A DNA stretch of 64,000 nucleotides from Mucilaginibacter lappiensis (lineage in GTDB: Bacteria > Bacteroidota > Bacteroidia > Sphingobacteriales > Sphingobacteriaceae): assembly GCF_900155965.1 (NCBI RefSeq), contig NZ_FTMG01000001.1, positions 806,001 through 870,000 of the forward strand, given 5' to 3'. The notes under the pieces were generated by a model. It had not been told where the DNA came from. It was given only the letters and a program-made list of their open reading frames with translations, and did no database searches. Shown piece after piece: positions 53,278 through 61,843 of this stretch (within the stretch, counting starts at the first letter, position 1; each line of letters begins with the position of its first letter). The position numbers and the translations under genes are program-made.

Positions 53278-56200
53278 TTAAGACTCCCCTATAAATTCGC
53301 TCGGAGTTTTCCCGTACTGCTTTTTAAATTCTTTGCTGAAATATTTACGATCGCTGAATCCAACCATATAGGCTATCTCATTGATGGTATATCGTTTACT
53401 TTGCAAAAGTATAGTCGCATTATTCATCTTGATGGATTTAATAAAGTCATTAACAGACATACCTGTAAGCGCATTCATCTTTTTATACAATATTGGCTGA
53501 CTCATGGCTACCGCCTTTGCCAATTCAGGCACTCCAAATTCTAAATTATCAATATCCGCCTCTATTATTCCAATTACTTTACTCAGAAACTCATTATCAA
53601 TGGAGTCAACCAGTTTTTTTACCTTTTGATCATTCCCTGCATTGGAAACAATACTGGTCTCTTCACTTTCCTGATCTGGTTTAAGCTTACGATTAAGGCT
53701 TTGTCGTATCCTTTCGCTGGCTGTTAAAAGATTATTTACCTGCAATAACAATATCTCGATACTAAATGGCTTTGATAAGTAAATATCCGCTCCCATTTTT
53801 AATCCTTCGGCGTGACTTGAATCGGAGGCCCTGGCAGTTAAAAGAATAACCGGGATGTGGTTTGTCCGTTCATCGGCCTTTAATTTATTACACAAAGTAA
53901 ATCCATCCATTTCAGGCATCATCACATCACTGATGATTATATCCGGGATATGTTCTTTTGCCAGTTCCCATCCTTTTAGTCCGTTATCGCCCGTAATCAC
54001 CTCGTAATGATCCTGTAAAAAACCACTTATGAATGCACGAACATCAGGGTTATCCTCTACTAACAAAACCAGGTATTTTTTATTTCCCGCAGGTTTGCTG
54101 GTGGTTATGGGGCTGATCATAGCAGCATCGGTACTTACTAAAGGTTTAGCTAAGCCTGATGGATCATCCACCCGTTGCCGGATCAAATCTTCCGCGCTAA
54201 AATGATCTACTCTCTTGCGTAAACTAACGGCAAAAGCTGTATTGTTGCCTCCGGACGATATCTTACTCTCTACCGTAATGGAACCCTGGTGTAATTCAAC
54301 TATGCTTTTAGCCAGTGCTAAACCTATACCATAACCTGTGTTTTGTTTTCCATGATCACTCTCCTGAAAATAGTTCTCAAACAAATTATTCAGGTTTTCG
54401 GGCGCTATCCCTTTGCCATTATCGCTTACCGTTACGGCAACTTCATCCTTCTTTTCTTCTATAAAAACACCAATGTGGCCTCCGTAATTAGTAAACTTAA
54501 ACGCGTTATAAATTAAGTTGTAAAACACTTTTTCTAACTGTTCTTTATCAAAATAAACCCTGATATCATCCGAGGAAGAAATCAGATCTGTAGTGATGTT
54601 GCCTGATATAGAACTGTCATCAAACGAAGCCAATATTTCCTGCAGGATATTTACGATATTATATTCCGACACATGAAGTTTTAAACTACCGCTTTCTGCT
54701 TTGCGGAAATCCATCAGTTCGTTTACCAGTTGAAGCAGGCTATCGGAATTTTTCTTTACGGTCTGTAATTGCTTGGTATTTTCGGAGTCTCCCTTGCCAA
54801 ACAACATCAATTTTTCCAAAGGCCCCAATATTAAAGAAAGATGCGTGCGGATTTCATGCGATATATTGATAAAGAAATTCAGCTTTAACTGGGTAAGTTC
54901 CTTATCCCTGCGCAACAGCGACCGGAGTATAAAAAAGCGGGCTATCAAAAACACTAAACCGCCTATAAAGAGCACGTATAAGCAACAGGCCCATATAGTT
55001 TCCCAAAATGGCGGTAACACTTGTATATGCAGTACCGCGGCCTGCCCCCACACCCCATCATTATTAGCCCCTTTTGCTAAAAACGTGTAACTCCCCGATG
55101 AAAGATTGGTATAGGGGGCCGATGGAATATCAGTATGTACCCAATCGTTATCAAAACCTTCCAATTTATAGGCATATTTGTTCTTTTCGGACTTGATATA
55201 GTTTAACACGGCAAAATCAATGGTAAACACATTTTGCGCATGCGTAAAAGTTATTTTGGGTGTTAGGCTGATATCTTTTTTTAATAATCCATCTGGCTGG
55301 TTGATCCCTACGGGCTGATTAAATAGTTTCAGTGCGGTGATGACAACTGGCGGAGCGATATTATTATCCTCTATTTTAGATGGATAAAAGCTGCTTAGGC
55401 CATTATATCCTCCAAAGAGCATTTCACCGTCAAAGGTTTTATGGCAGGAATTGATATTGAATGTATTCCCCCCTAAACCATCGCTTTTGTTATAATTTTT
55501 AAAGGTGTGGGAAGCGATATTAAACTTTGATAAACCGTTGCCCGTACCTATCCAAAGGTTATGGTTGGCATCCTCTAATATACTCTGTACGTTATTATTA
55601 GCCAGGCCTTCTTTCTCAGAATAAGTTGTAAATCTCTGCTGATCACTATTGTATCCAGCCAGGCCACCATAATATGATCCAACCCAGATACGGCCCTGTG
55701 TATCCTGAAATATGCAATTGATATCGTTGGATTTTAAACCACCATACGTAGTAAACAGCTTTAAACCACTATGGGCATGATCAAGCAGATACAATCCATT
55801 AGCTGTCGCTATCCATATATTTTTTTCTTTATCTTCCAGCAAAGTCTTGACTGATCGTTTGCCAATTTTATTAATGACCGGGTTGTCTGCCATCTCTAAT
55901 ACACTATTATTTCGCTTAAAAACAAGCAGACCGTTTTGAGTCCCAACCCAGAAATTATTTCTGGAATCTTCTAAAATGCCCAACACTTCAGAGCCTAAGG
56001 TTACCGGATCATTTTCCTTATAAAGATATCGCTTAAAATTATGGGCACCCGGGTTAAACAGGTTTAAGCCGCCGCCATGCGTTCCTGCCCAAACATTTCC
56101 ACTCTTATCAATATATACCACCTTAACCAAGTCAGATCCAAGCGATGTGGGGTCGTTCACTTTGTTTTGATACGTGGTTACCACATCAGCCTTGCGGTCA

Positions 56201-57369
56201 AAGTAATTTAGGCCTCCCCCTTCGGTTCCGATCCACAGATTCTGTTTACTATCTTCCCATACCGCGCTCACCACATTGTTATTGATGTTGGAGTGATAAC
56301 GTGTTGTTTGAAAGGTCAAAAACGTGGTATTGTGTCTGGATATCATATTAATTCCTCCCCAGTAAGTGCCGATCCATACGGTGTTGGTGTTATCCATAAA
56401 CACACTGTAAATGGAGTTCTGACTCAGGCTGCTCTTATCCTCGGGATCATGCTTATAGGATGAAAACTGCCTCGTTAAGGGATCAAGGATGCTTAATCCT
56501 CCCTGTGTGCCAATCCATATTTTACCGGAGTTGACTATTTGCAGTATTCGGATATTATTATTCACCGGGCCATTTGCACCGTTGTTACTTAAAAACCGGG
56601 TACAGGTGTTTGTGCCTTTATCGTAAAGATTAACACCGCCATGCAGTGTACCGATCCATAAGTTATGCTTCAAATCTTCCGTAATGGTAGTTACATAATT
56701 GTCGCTCAAACTATTGGGAACACTTTCCTTATGCTTATACATTTGATACCGATACCCGTTACCTTGCTTTTGCATTTTGGTAAGGCCTGCCGACGAGCCT
56801 ATCCAATAAATACCCTCGTGATCCTGGTATAGCGTATGCCCATTGGTTCCGTACAGACCGGCAACAGAATCAGGAACAGCCACCGAACCGAACTTACCCA
56901 ATGTTTCGCCTGGCAATAGGTGCAGGCCGTTTGACGACCATACCCAGATGTTTTTTTGCCGGTCTTCATACATCGAGCTAATGATTTGATTACCCTTCCC
57001 GGGCGATGATGAACCTAACGGAATGCGGTCAAAGCTATCCGTTTCGGGGTTATACTTATTCAGTCCGTTGCGGGTACCTATCCAGAGCGTTTTGTGCGCG
57101 TCAAGCAGCAGACAGGTAATATAATCTGATGAAAGACTCGATCTGTCGGCCGGATCATTTTTGTAAATTTTAAAACTCCGCGTATTATACTTGTTGAGCC
57201 CGTGCTGGGTACCATACCACATAAAGCCCCGACCATCCTGAACTATGGCCAGCACCGAATTTTGCGACAGGCCGTTATCCACCGTCAGATTCTCAAACGC
57301 GATACGCTGACTATAAGCAGCCGAATAACAACCTATGGAGAACAGGAATATGGTAATAGCTAATTTCAT
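53278..57369 (-). CDS. Hybrid two-component system sensor/regulator (HTCS)
   Basis: 1363 residues. Signal peptide about 1-20, then a periplasmic two-component propeller of repeated LWIGTxxGLN-type blades (about 25-690) and a Y_Y_Y domain (about 700-760, YAYKLEGFDNDW). A transmembrane span lies near 770-795. The histidine kinase has phospho-acceptor His838 in NISHEIRTHLSLI, where the usual Pro after Thr is His843, and an HATPase with VTVSDNGKGI. The receiver carries Asp1148 (DIIISDVMMPEMDG) and an AraC-type HTH ends the protein (GFSDRKYFSKEFKKQYGKTP). It should sense an oligosaccharide and activate PUL2, of which it is the last gene. Confidence 0.95.
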   Translation of the reverse strand: MKLAITIFLFSIGCYSAAYSQRIAFENLTVDNGLSQNSVLAIVQDGRGFMWYGTQHGLNKYNTRSFKIYKNDPADRSSLSSDYITCLLLDAHKTLWIGTRNGLNKYNPETDSFDRIPLGSSSPGKGNQIISSMYEDRQKNIWVWSSNGLHLLPGETLGKFGSVAVPDSVAGLYGTNGHTLYQDHEGIYWIGSSAGLTKMQKQGNGYRYQMYKHKESVPNSLSDNYVTTITEDLKHNLWIGTLHGGVNLYDKGTNTCTRFLSNNGANGPVNNNIRILQIVNSGKIWIGTQGGLSILDPLTRQFSSYKHDPEDKSSLSQNSIYSVFMDNTNTVWIGTYWGGINMISRHNTTFLTFQTTRYHSNINNNVVSAVWEDSKQNLWIGTEGGGLNYFDRKADVVTTYQNKVNDPTSLGSDLVKVVYIDKSGNVWAGTHGGGLNLFNPGAHNFKRYLYKENDPVTLGSEVLGILEDSRNNFWVGTQNGLLVFKRNNSVLEMADNPVINKIGKRSVKTLLEDKEKNIWIATANGLYLLDHAHSGLKLFTTYGGLKSNDINCIFQDTQGRIWVGSYYGGLAGYNSDQQRFTTYSEKEGLANNNVQSILEDANHNLWIGTGNGLSKFNIASHTFKNYNKSDGLGGNTFNINSCHKTFDGEMLFGGYNGLSSFYPSKIEDNNIAPPVVITALKLFNQPVGINQPDGLLKKDISLTPKITFTHAQNVFTIDFAVLNYIKSEKNKYAYKLEGFDNDWVHTDIPSAPYTNLSSGSYTFLAKGANNDGVWGQAAVLHIQVLPPFWETIWACCLYVLFIGGLVFLIARFFILRSLLRRDKELTQLKLNFFINISHEIRTHLSLILGPLEKLMLFGKGDSENTKQLQTVKKNSDSLLQLVNELMDFRKAESGSLKLHVSEYNIVNILQEILASFDDSSISGNITTDLISSSDDIRVYFDKEQLEKVFYNLIYNAFKFTNYGGHIGVFIEEKKDEVAVTVSDNGKGIAPENLNNLFENYFQESDHGKQNTGYGIGLALAKSIVELHQGSITVESKISSGGNNTAFAVSLRKRVDHFSAEDLIRQRVDDPSGLAKPLVSTDAAMISPITTSKPAGNKKYLVLLVEDNPDVRAFISGFLQDHYEVITGDNGLKGWELAKEHIPDIIISDVMMPEMDGFTLCNKLKADERTNHIPVILLTARASDSSHAEGLKMGADIYLSKPFSIEILLLQVNNLLTASERIRQSLNRKLKPDQESEETSIVSNAGNDQKVKKLVDSIDNEFLSKVIGIIEADIDNLEFGVPELAKAVAMSQPILYKKMNALTGMSVNDFIKSIKMNNATILLQSKRYTINEIAYMVGFSDRKYFSKEFKKQYGKTPSEFIGES

Positions 57370-57460
57370 TTGATCGACCGGTCAAATAAAACTAACAAAA
57401 TTCCCGCTACATTAATAGTTTTTCTTACCAGGATGGTTCTCTTTAAATATCGATGGTTGC

Positions 57461-58924
57461 TTATTCTTTTGTAAATGAGTTGTATAAACTTTCAGGAAAT
57501 TGCGCTGCTACATTCCGAAGCTTTGCCGGTATATACTTCCAGGGAAAGCTTAAGTTTTTAGGATACGGTTTATGACTCGTTTTGGCCGGTATATCTTTTC
57601 GATCCGGCAGGTTATCCAGCCCTATTATATTATTACTGAAGTTGTTATTATTAAAACTCACGTGACTATACTGCTTTGGCGACCTGGTAAAAACTGCGGG
57701 GGTTTTCCCGGTATAAACAAAATAATTATCTTCAAAAACAACATGTTCTGGTATCCCATTTTCAATATCTACCGCTTCGATAGTGAAAGATTTTGGCGCA
57801 TCATTATAAAATATATTCCCTTTAATCAGGGTACTGTCTGTTACCCCCGCGAAATTAAAAAGTCGCTTACGGTTCAGACCGTCATTTACGCTCAGGTTAT
57901 ACTGAATGATATTACCCGAGGTTTTGACATTATCTTTATTAATGAGGTCTGATATCACCAGCATAAAACCGCCCTCGTTATCATGGCTGTAATTGTACTG
58001 TATAATGGTATTCCTGGAGTTACCGTCAATGTCAAAAGATTGCCCGTCATTGGCCCAATTACCATTTTTGGTATAACCAACCTCGTTGTACTGAATAGTG
58101 GTATGATCACTGCTGTGAGGCCATACGGCCACCGCGTTATCCGTTGCCCGGCTACGGATATGGAAGAGTTTATTATGCTCAACCATAGCGGTATCAAAGG
58201 CTTTTACCACAATGCCATCCCCCCCAATATCTTCGAGCAGGCAGTTACGGATAAGTAGATACTTGTTTGGAAACCAGTTAGTCCGCAATGAAAAAGTTCC
58301 ATTGCCGCGGATGCCATTACGGTCCACACGCTCTACCTTGCAATTTTCGATTTGCAAATGTTCAATATTACTCGGTTTAGGGCCCTGGCAATCCCAAAAG
58401 ATGCCGCAACCTTCGGCAGAGCCTTTTTTGTTATCGCCATTAATATCATGGATATACAAATTAGCCAGCCTGATATGGTGCAGTGTACCTATGTCTTCCG
58501 CCATGATCCGAACACCTGTAGGACCTGTTTTTTGAACCGCTACCGTATTATCCAGGTTGGAGGCGGCCAGGTATTCTACCACAATGTATTGCAGGTTGTG
58601 CAGCAGTATAGCATCCCGAAAATGGCCTCCCGCTTTTATTTCGGGCAGGGCGCCTGAGCCGTAAGCACTAAACACGATGAGGGACTTTGCATTCCCGGAG
58701 CCTGATGGAGCCAGTTGCCCTTCCCAAACCCCGTTACGGGCGAATAATACACTATCGCCGGGCATAAAGGCATGTTTATTTACCGGGGCCAATGACCGCC
58801 ATGCCTTTGTGCGGCTCAACCCGTCGGAGGAGTCGTTACCGGTTTTGTTGTTGATATAATACGTGGTCGCCAGAGTGTGCAAGACACTACAGCTGGCAAT
58901 CAGAAGAAGTAATATTTTTTTCAT
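57461..58924 (-). CDS. Secreted right-handed beta-helix protein (possible polysaccharide lyase or hydrolase)
   Basis: 487 residues, signal peptide about 1-19 (SVLHTLA). The opening TYYINNKTGNDSSDGLSRTKAWRSL is typical of parallel beta-helix carbohydrate-active proteins. Repeats with N-x-I/V-I-x-Y-N patterns (NTIIQYNYSHDNEGG) run through residues about 150-430. Enzymes with this fold include PL6, PL9 and several GH families; no diagnostic catalytic set could be picked with confidence. It lies 91 bp upstream of the HTCS gene and is preceded by the duplicated element (copy B). Confidence 0.75.
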   Translation of the reverse strand: MKKILLLLIASCSVLHTLATTYYINNKTGNDSSDGLSRTKAWRSLAPVNKHAFMPGDSVLFARNGVWEGQLAPSGSGNAKSLIVFSAYGSGALPEIKAGGHFRDAILLHNLQYIVVEYLAASNLDNTVAVQKTGPTGVRIMAEDIGTLHHIRLANLYIHDINGDNKKGSAEGCGIFWDCQGPKPSNIEHLQIENCKVERVDRNGIRGNGTFSLRTNWFPNKYLLIRNCLLEDIGGDGIVVKAFDTAMVEHNKLFHIRSRATDNAVAVWPHSSDHTTIQYNEVGYTKNGNWANDGQSFDIDGNSRNTIIQYNYSHDNEGGFMLVISDLINKDNVKTSGNIIQYNLSVNDGLNRKRLFNFAGVTDSTLIKGNIFYNDAPKSFTIEAVDIENGIPEHVVFEDNYFVYTGKTPAVFTRSPKQYSHVSFNNNNFSNNIIGLDNLPDRKDIPAKTSHKPYPKNLSFPWKYIPAKLRNVAAQFPESLYNSFTKE

Positions 58925-58970
58925 TAGTTTATTTATGGTGACAGATTACCGATGACTACATCGGCTGTTC

Positions 58971-59250
58971 AAAAACTTTTTAAACCTTAAATTTTAACAT
59001 TTTTTTAGTCAAAAACAGGGTAAAAACGATTGCTTTTTATGCGTTTTAACTAAACTTTAACGCCATTTTAACACTTTTTAACAAATTTTTGATGGGTTTT
59101 GAAAGGTTTAAAAAGTATTAATTTATTGACTATCAAATAAGTACTTACTAAAAGGTCGATTTTGTGGCCTTTATTTCTTTAACCAAAACGGCCCGGTATC
59201 CTTTTATAAAAGGACACCGGGCCGTTATACATACAAATATACCGAAATTT
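58971..59250 (-). repeat. Approximately 280-bp duplicated element, copy B
   Basis: Inverted copy of 46212-46490, reading toward the beta-helix gene. It conserves the CGGTATATTTGTAT box (near 59242-59229), the GC hairpin and the AT-rich block. The most conserved sub-blocks are GTTAAAAAGTGTTAAA and TTAAGGTTTAAAAAGTTTT. Confidence 0.8.
59187..59226 (-). terminator. Hairpin with T-run in duplicated element B
   Basis: On the minus strand AACGGCCCGGTGTCCTTTT pairs with AAAAGGATACCGGGCCGTT, followed by TTGGTT. The stem is longer than in copy A and differs at paired positions, so pairing is kept. It may terminate the GH2/SusCD transcript. Confidence 0.75.
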
Positions 59251-59287
59251 TGGGGCATATAAAAGTTCTGGCCTATCAAAAAAGAGC

Positions 59288-59404
59288 TGTCATTGCTCAG
59301 AGAAGCCCCTTCTAAATATCCCCCGGAAGGGGAGACTTTTTGAACTACTTTAAAGCCCTCCCTTCCGGGGAGGGTTGGGTGGGGCTTCGTATTTCGCAAT
59401 GACA
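59288..59404. repeat. Palindromic MITE-like element, 117 bp
   Basis: Ends TGTCATTGC and GCAATGACA pair exactly. The interior (CCCCCGGAAGGGGAG and CCCTCCCTTCCGGGGAGGG) matches the reverse complement of the 32801-32928 element. It lies 37 bp after the GH2 stop codon. Confidence 0.88.
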
Positions 59405-59440
59405 TGGGTTTTATATGATCCGTTTTGCTAAACATCTTCA

Positions 59441-61723
59441 TTAATTGCTTTTTGTTATACCGCTTTTATCTTCCAGTGTCCATTCGCAGGTATCCTGTAA
59501 AACCTTTCCATCCGTAGTGGCGCTTACCTCAATTTTGTTTTTCCCTTTGTGCAGCAGGACGTTTTCCCAGCGGATGATGTGAAACTCGTCTGGCTCACCA
59601 TTGGCGATGACAGTTCCATTAACCCTTAGTTTTACATACGCCATGGTACTGTATATTTTTATAACTGTAGCCTGCTGCGTTCGTACCTCGTTCCTGCGAT
59701 CAGTGATATAGAGCATGGGTTCGGGGTTCCAGTTGGCTTTGTAAAAGTAAAAGGCATCTTTTTTCACTTTCCGATCATAGGTAACCAAACCCTTATCGTT
59801 GATGCCGGAGGTATCCCCTTCCGTGCGGATGGATGAGCCAAAATCGGCCAGGGCCCAAACAAACTTGCCCCAGATAAATGGCCTTTTACTCAGTTCCAGC
59901 CAGTTCATTTCATGATAGCTGGTTTGCCATTCTTCCGGGTGAAATTTCCCATCGGCATCTGGTTTAACATTGTTCTCGCTATGTTTAAACGGACTACCGC
60001 CTGCCCCATATTCGCTTACCGCAAATGCTTTCTGTGGATAACTATGATGTGTTTTATCGGCCCAAACACCTATCTGCTTAAATTCGCCATCGTACCAGCC
60101 ATAATATTTGTTCCAGGCTATCAGATCGGACACCTGATTAAAGCGGTCACCGTCTAAAAAAGTGGCACAGGTGGTTAACCGCGTTGGATCTTCTTTTTTT
60201 GCCAAAGTATTGAGTTCTTTTATAAAAGGTACCGGGTCGTCATGATCCAGTTTCAGCTCATTGAATAAGCCCCAGAAACAAACTGAAGGGTGATTATAAT
60301 TCTGACGGATCATTTCAGTCAGCACCTGCCGGGCCTGCCCTTCCAGTTCGGGGTTCTTGAGGTATCCGGCACCTGTGTAGCCACCGGGGCCAACAAAGGG
60401 AATCTCGGACCATACTACCATGCCGGTCCTATCGCATAGATCATAAAAATATTTGCCATGCGGGTAATGTGTTAAGCGGAGCGCGGTAGCGCCAATCTCC
60501 CTGATCAACTGCATGTCCTTGTCATAATCGGCGGTGTCCAATGCCGAGCCCTTGCCTTCCACATCTTCATGAAAACCTACACCATGCAGATCGAGGTATT
60601 TGCCATTCAAAATAAAACCTTTGTTGGCGTCTACATGATAATATCTTAAACCCAATGGCTGTGTTACCCGATCAATCACCTGTCCGTCTTTTAGTAAATT
60701 CACCTGTACGGTATATACATAAGGATTGGCCTTCCCGTTCCATAAATGCGGCTGTTTCAGGCGGATAGTTTGCGCAGCATTGCGGTTATTGCTTACCGCA
60801 TTAGTGACTGAAGCCACAACATGCTGACCGGCATCAATCACCTCTGACCTGATCTGTAACCCGGTGCTGGCCGTTACCGAAAGTTTGGTTAAAATATTCA
60901 CCGTAGCCAACTGCTCAGATACAGAACTTGGCGTAAGATAAACTCCGGGTGAGCCATGATCTAAAGGAGAGATACAATCCTTTGCCGTAACCAATAAGGA
61001 AACAGGCCGGTGGATGCCCCCATACACATTAAAATCGCCGCATAATGGCAGCACATCCGTCCGGGCAGCATTGCTTACCTGCACCTCTACCTGGTTTGTT
61101 TCTCCGAGCTTTACCAAACCAGTGATCTCCACACAAAAGGCGGTATAGCCCCCTTTATGTTCGGTCACAAAATGTTTGTTTATCAGCACTGTTGCCACCG
61201 AGTTAGCGCCTTCAAAATATAAAAACAGGCGTTTGTTTTTCCATATAGGATCAATCATAAAGCTTTTTTCATAGATACCACTTTCTCGTTGGTAATTGCC
61301 CTTGCCTAATAATACATCTTGCGCGTTCCAGGTATGGGGTAGCTTTACATTGATGGTTTCCGGCTGCTTGCGAACATCATAGGCCATGTGAAATTTCCAG
61401 CCGGTGTTGAAGCTGATGGTTTGGCGGGTGGATTGCGCTGCAGCTCGTAGACAACTCACCCCGCCTGCGCTTCGCTGGGCGACCCTCTCTCCGGCTGCGC
61501 CGTATAGAGGGTGGGGAAATTGTTTGTTTTTGTTTCCTTTTTTTTCAAGTCCCCTCTTTACGCCGAAGGCGAAGAGAGGGTGACCAGGCGCAGCGATGGT
61601 CGGGTGAGTCGTATGCGAGTTATGATGCGCCAAACCAATTGATGAGGCTCCTGCAATAGCATTTCCAATACCCACAATCAGCAGAAAAAAGATATAAAAA
61701 GATCCAGATAGTAATTTATTCAT
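59441..61723 (-). CDS. Glycoside hydrolase family 2 protein with repeat-derived N-terminal insertion
   Basis: 760 residues. Signal peptide about 1-24 (GIGNAIAG). Residues about 39-90 are encoded by a palindromic repeat element (61455-61608) and look unlike a GH2. The normal enzyme begins near residue 98 (QTISFNTGWKFHM). Jelly-roll and Ig-like domains precede the TIM barrel. Acid/base Glu489 lies in CFWGLFNELKLD and nucleophile Glu571 in AVSEYGAGGSPF, so both catalytic residues are kept. A beta-galactosidase-type activity is plausible. It belongs to PUL2, downstream of SusD. Confidence 0.88.
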   Translation of the reverse strand: MNKLLSGSFYIFFLLIVGIGNAIAGASSIGLAHHNSHTTHPTIAAPGHPLFAFGVKRGLEKKGNKNKQFPHPLYGAAGERVAQRSAGGVSCLRAAAQSTRQTISFNTGWKFHMAYDVRKQPETINVKLPHTWNAQDVLLGKGNYQRESGIYEKSFMIDPIWKNKRLFLYFEGANSVATVLINKHFVTEHKGGYTAFCVEITGLVKLGETNQVEVQVSNAARTDVLPLCGDFNVYGGIHRPVSLLVTAKDCISPLDHGSPGVYLTPSSVSEQLATVNILTKLSVTASTGLQIRSEVIDAGQHVVASVTNAVSNNRNAAQTIRLKQPHLWNGKANPYVYTVQVNLLKDGQVIDRVTQPLGLRYYHVDANKGFILNGKYLDLHGVGFHEDVEGKGSALDTADYDKDMQLIREIGATALRLTHYPHGKYFYDLCDRTGMVVWSEIPFVGPGGYTGAGYLKNPELEGQARQVLTEMIRQNYNHPSVCFWGLFNELKLDHDDPVPFIKELNTLAKKEDPTRLTTCATFLDGDRFNQVSDLIAWNKYYGWYDGEFKQIGVWADKTHHSYPQKAFAVSEYGAGGSPFKHSENNVKPDADGKFHPEEWQTSYHEMNWLELSKRPFIWGKFVWALADFGSSIRTEGDTSGINDKGLVTYDRKVKKDAFYFYKANWNPEPMLYITDRRNEVRTQQATVIKIYSTMAYVKLRVNGTVIANGEPDEFHIIRWENVLLHKGKNKIEVSATTDGKVLQDTCEWTLEDKSGITKSN
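61455..61608. repeat. Palindromic repeat element inside the GH2 gene
   Basis: CTCACCCCGCCTGCGCTTCG and the reverse complement of the right end (CTCACCCGACCATCGCTGCG) form 30-bp-class imperfect terminal arms around CCCTCTCT/AGAGAGGG inner arms. It lies in the coding sequence and leaves the reading frame open. Confidence 0.85.
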
Positions 61724-61760
61724 ATAAGATAGAAGGGGTGTGTTAGAGGCAAGAGCTGAG

Positions 61761-61842
61761 AGTCAAGAACCAAGACGTTAGAAAAACACATAAACATATA
61801 CAATCCTATTTCTTGATTCCTGACTCTAATATCTTGACTCTT
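61761..61842. repeat. GAGTCAAGA-type repeat between GH2 and SusD genes
   Basis: Contains AGAGTCAAGAACCAAGA on the left and TCTTGACTCT on the right as inverted ends, with an internal CTTGATTCCTGACTC. A small dispersed repeat is likely; no promoter function is evident. Confidence 0.55.
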
Positions 61843-61843
61843 T

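Noticed and set aside
59148..59441. 97-codon open frame after the GH2 gene
   Set aside because: It lies across the MITE-like element and the start of duplicated element B; codon content follows the repeats, and no domain or ribosome binding site is visible.
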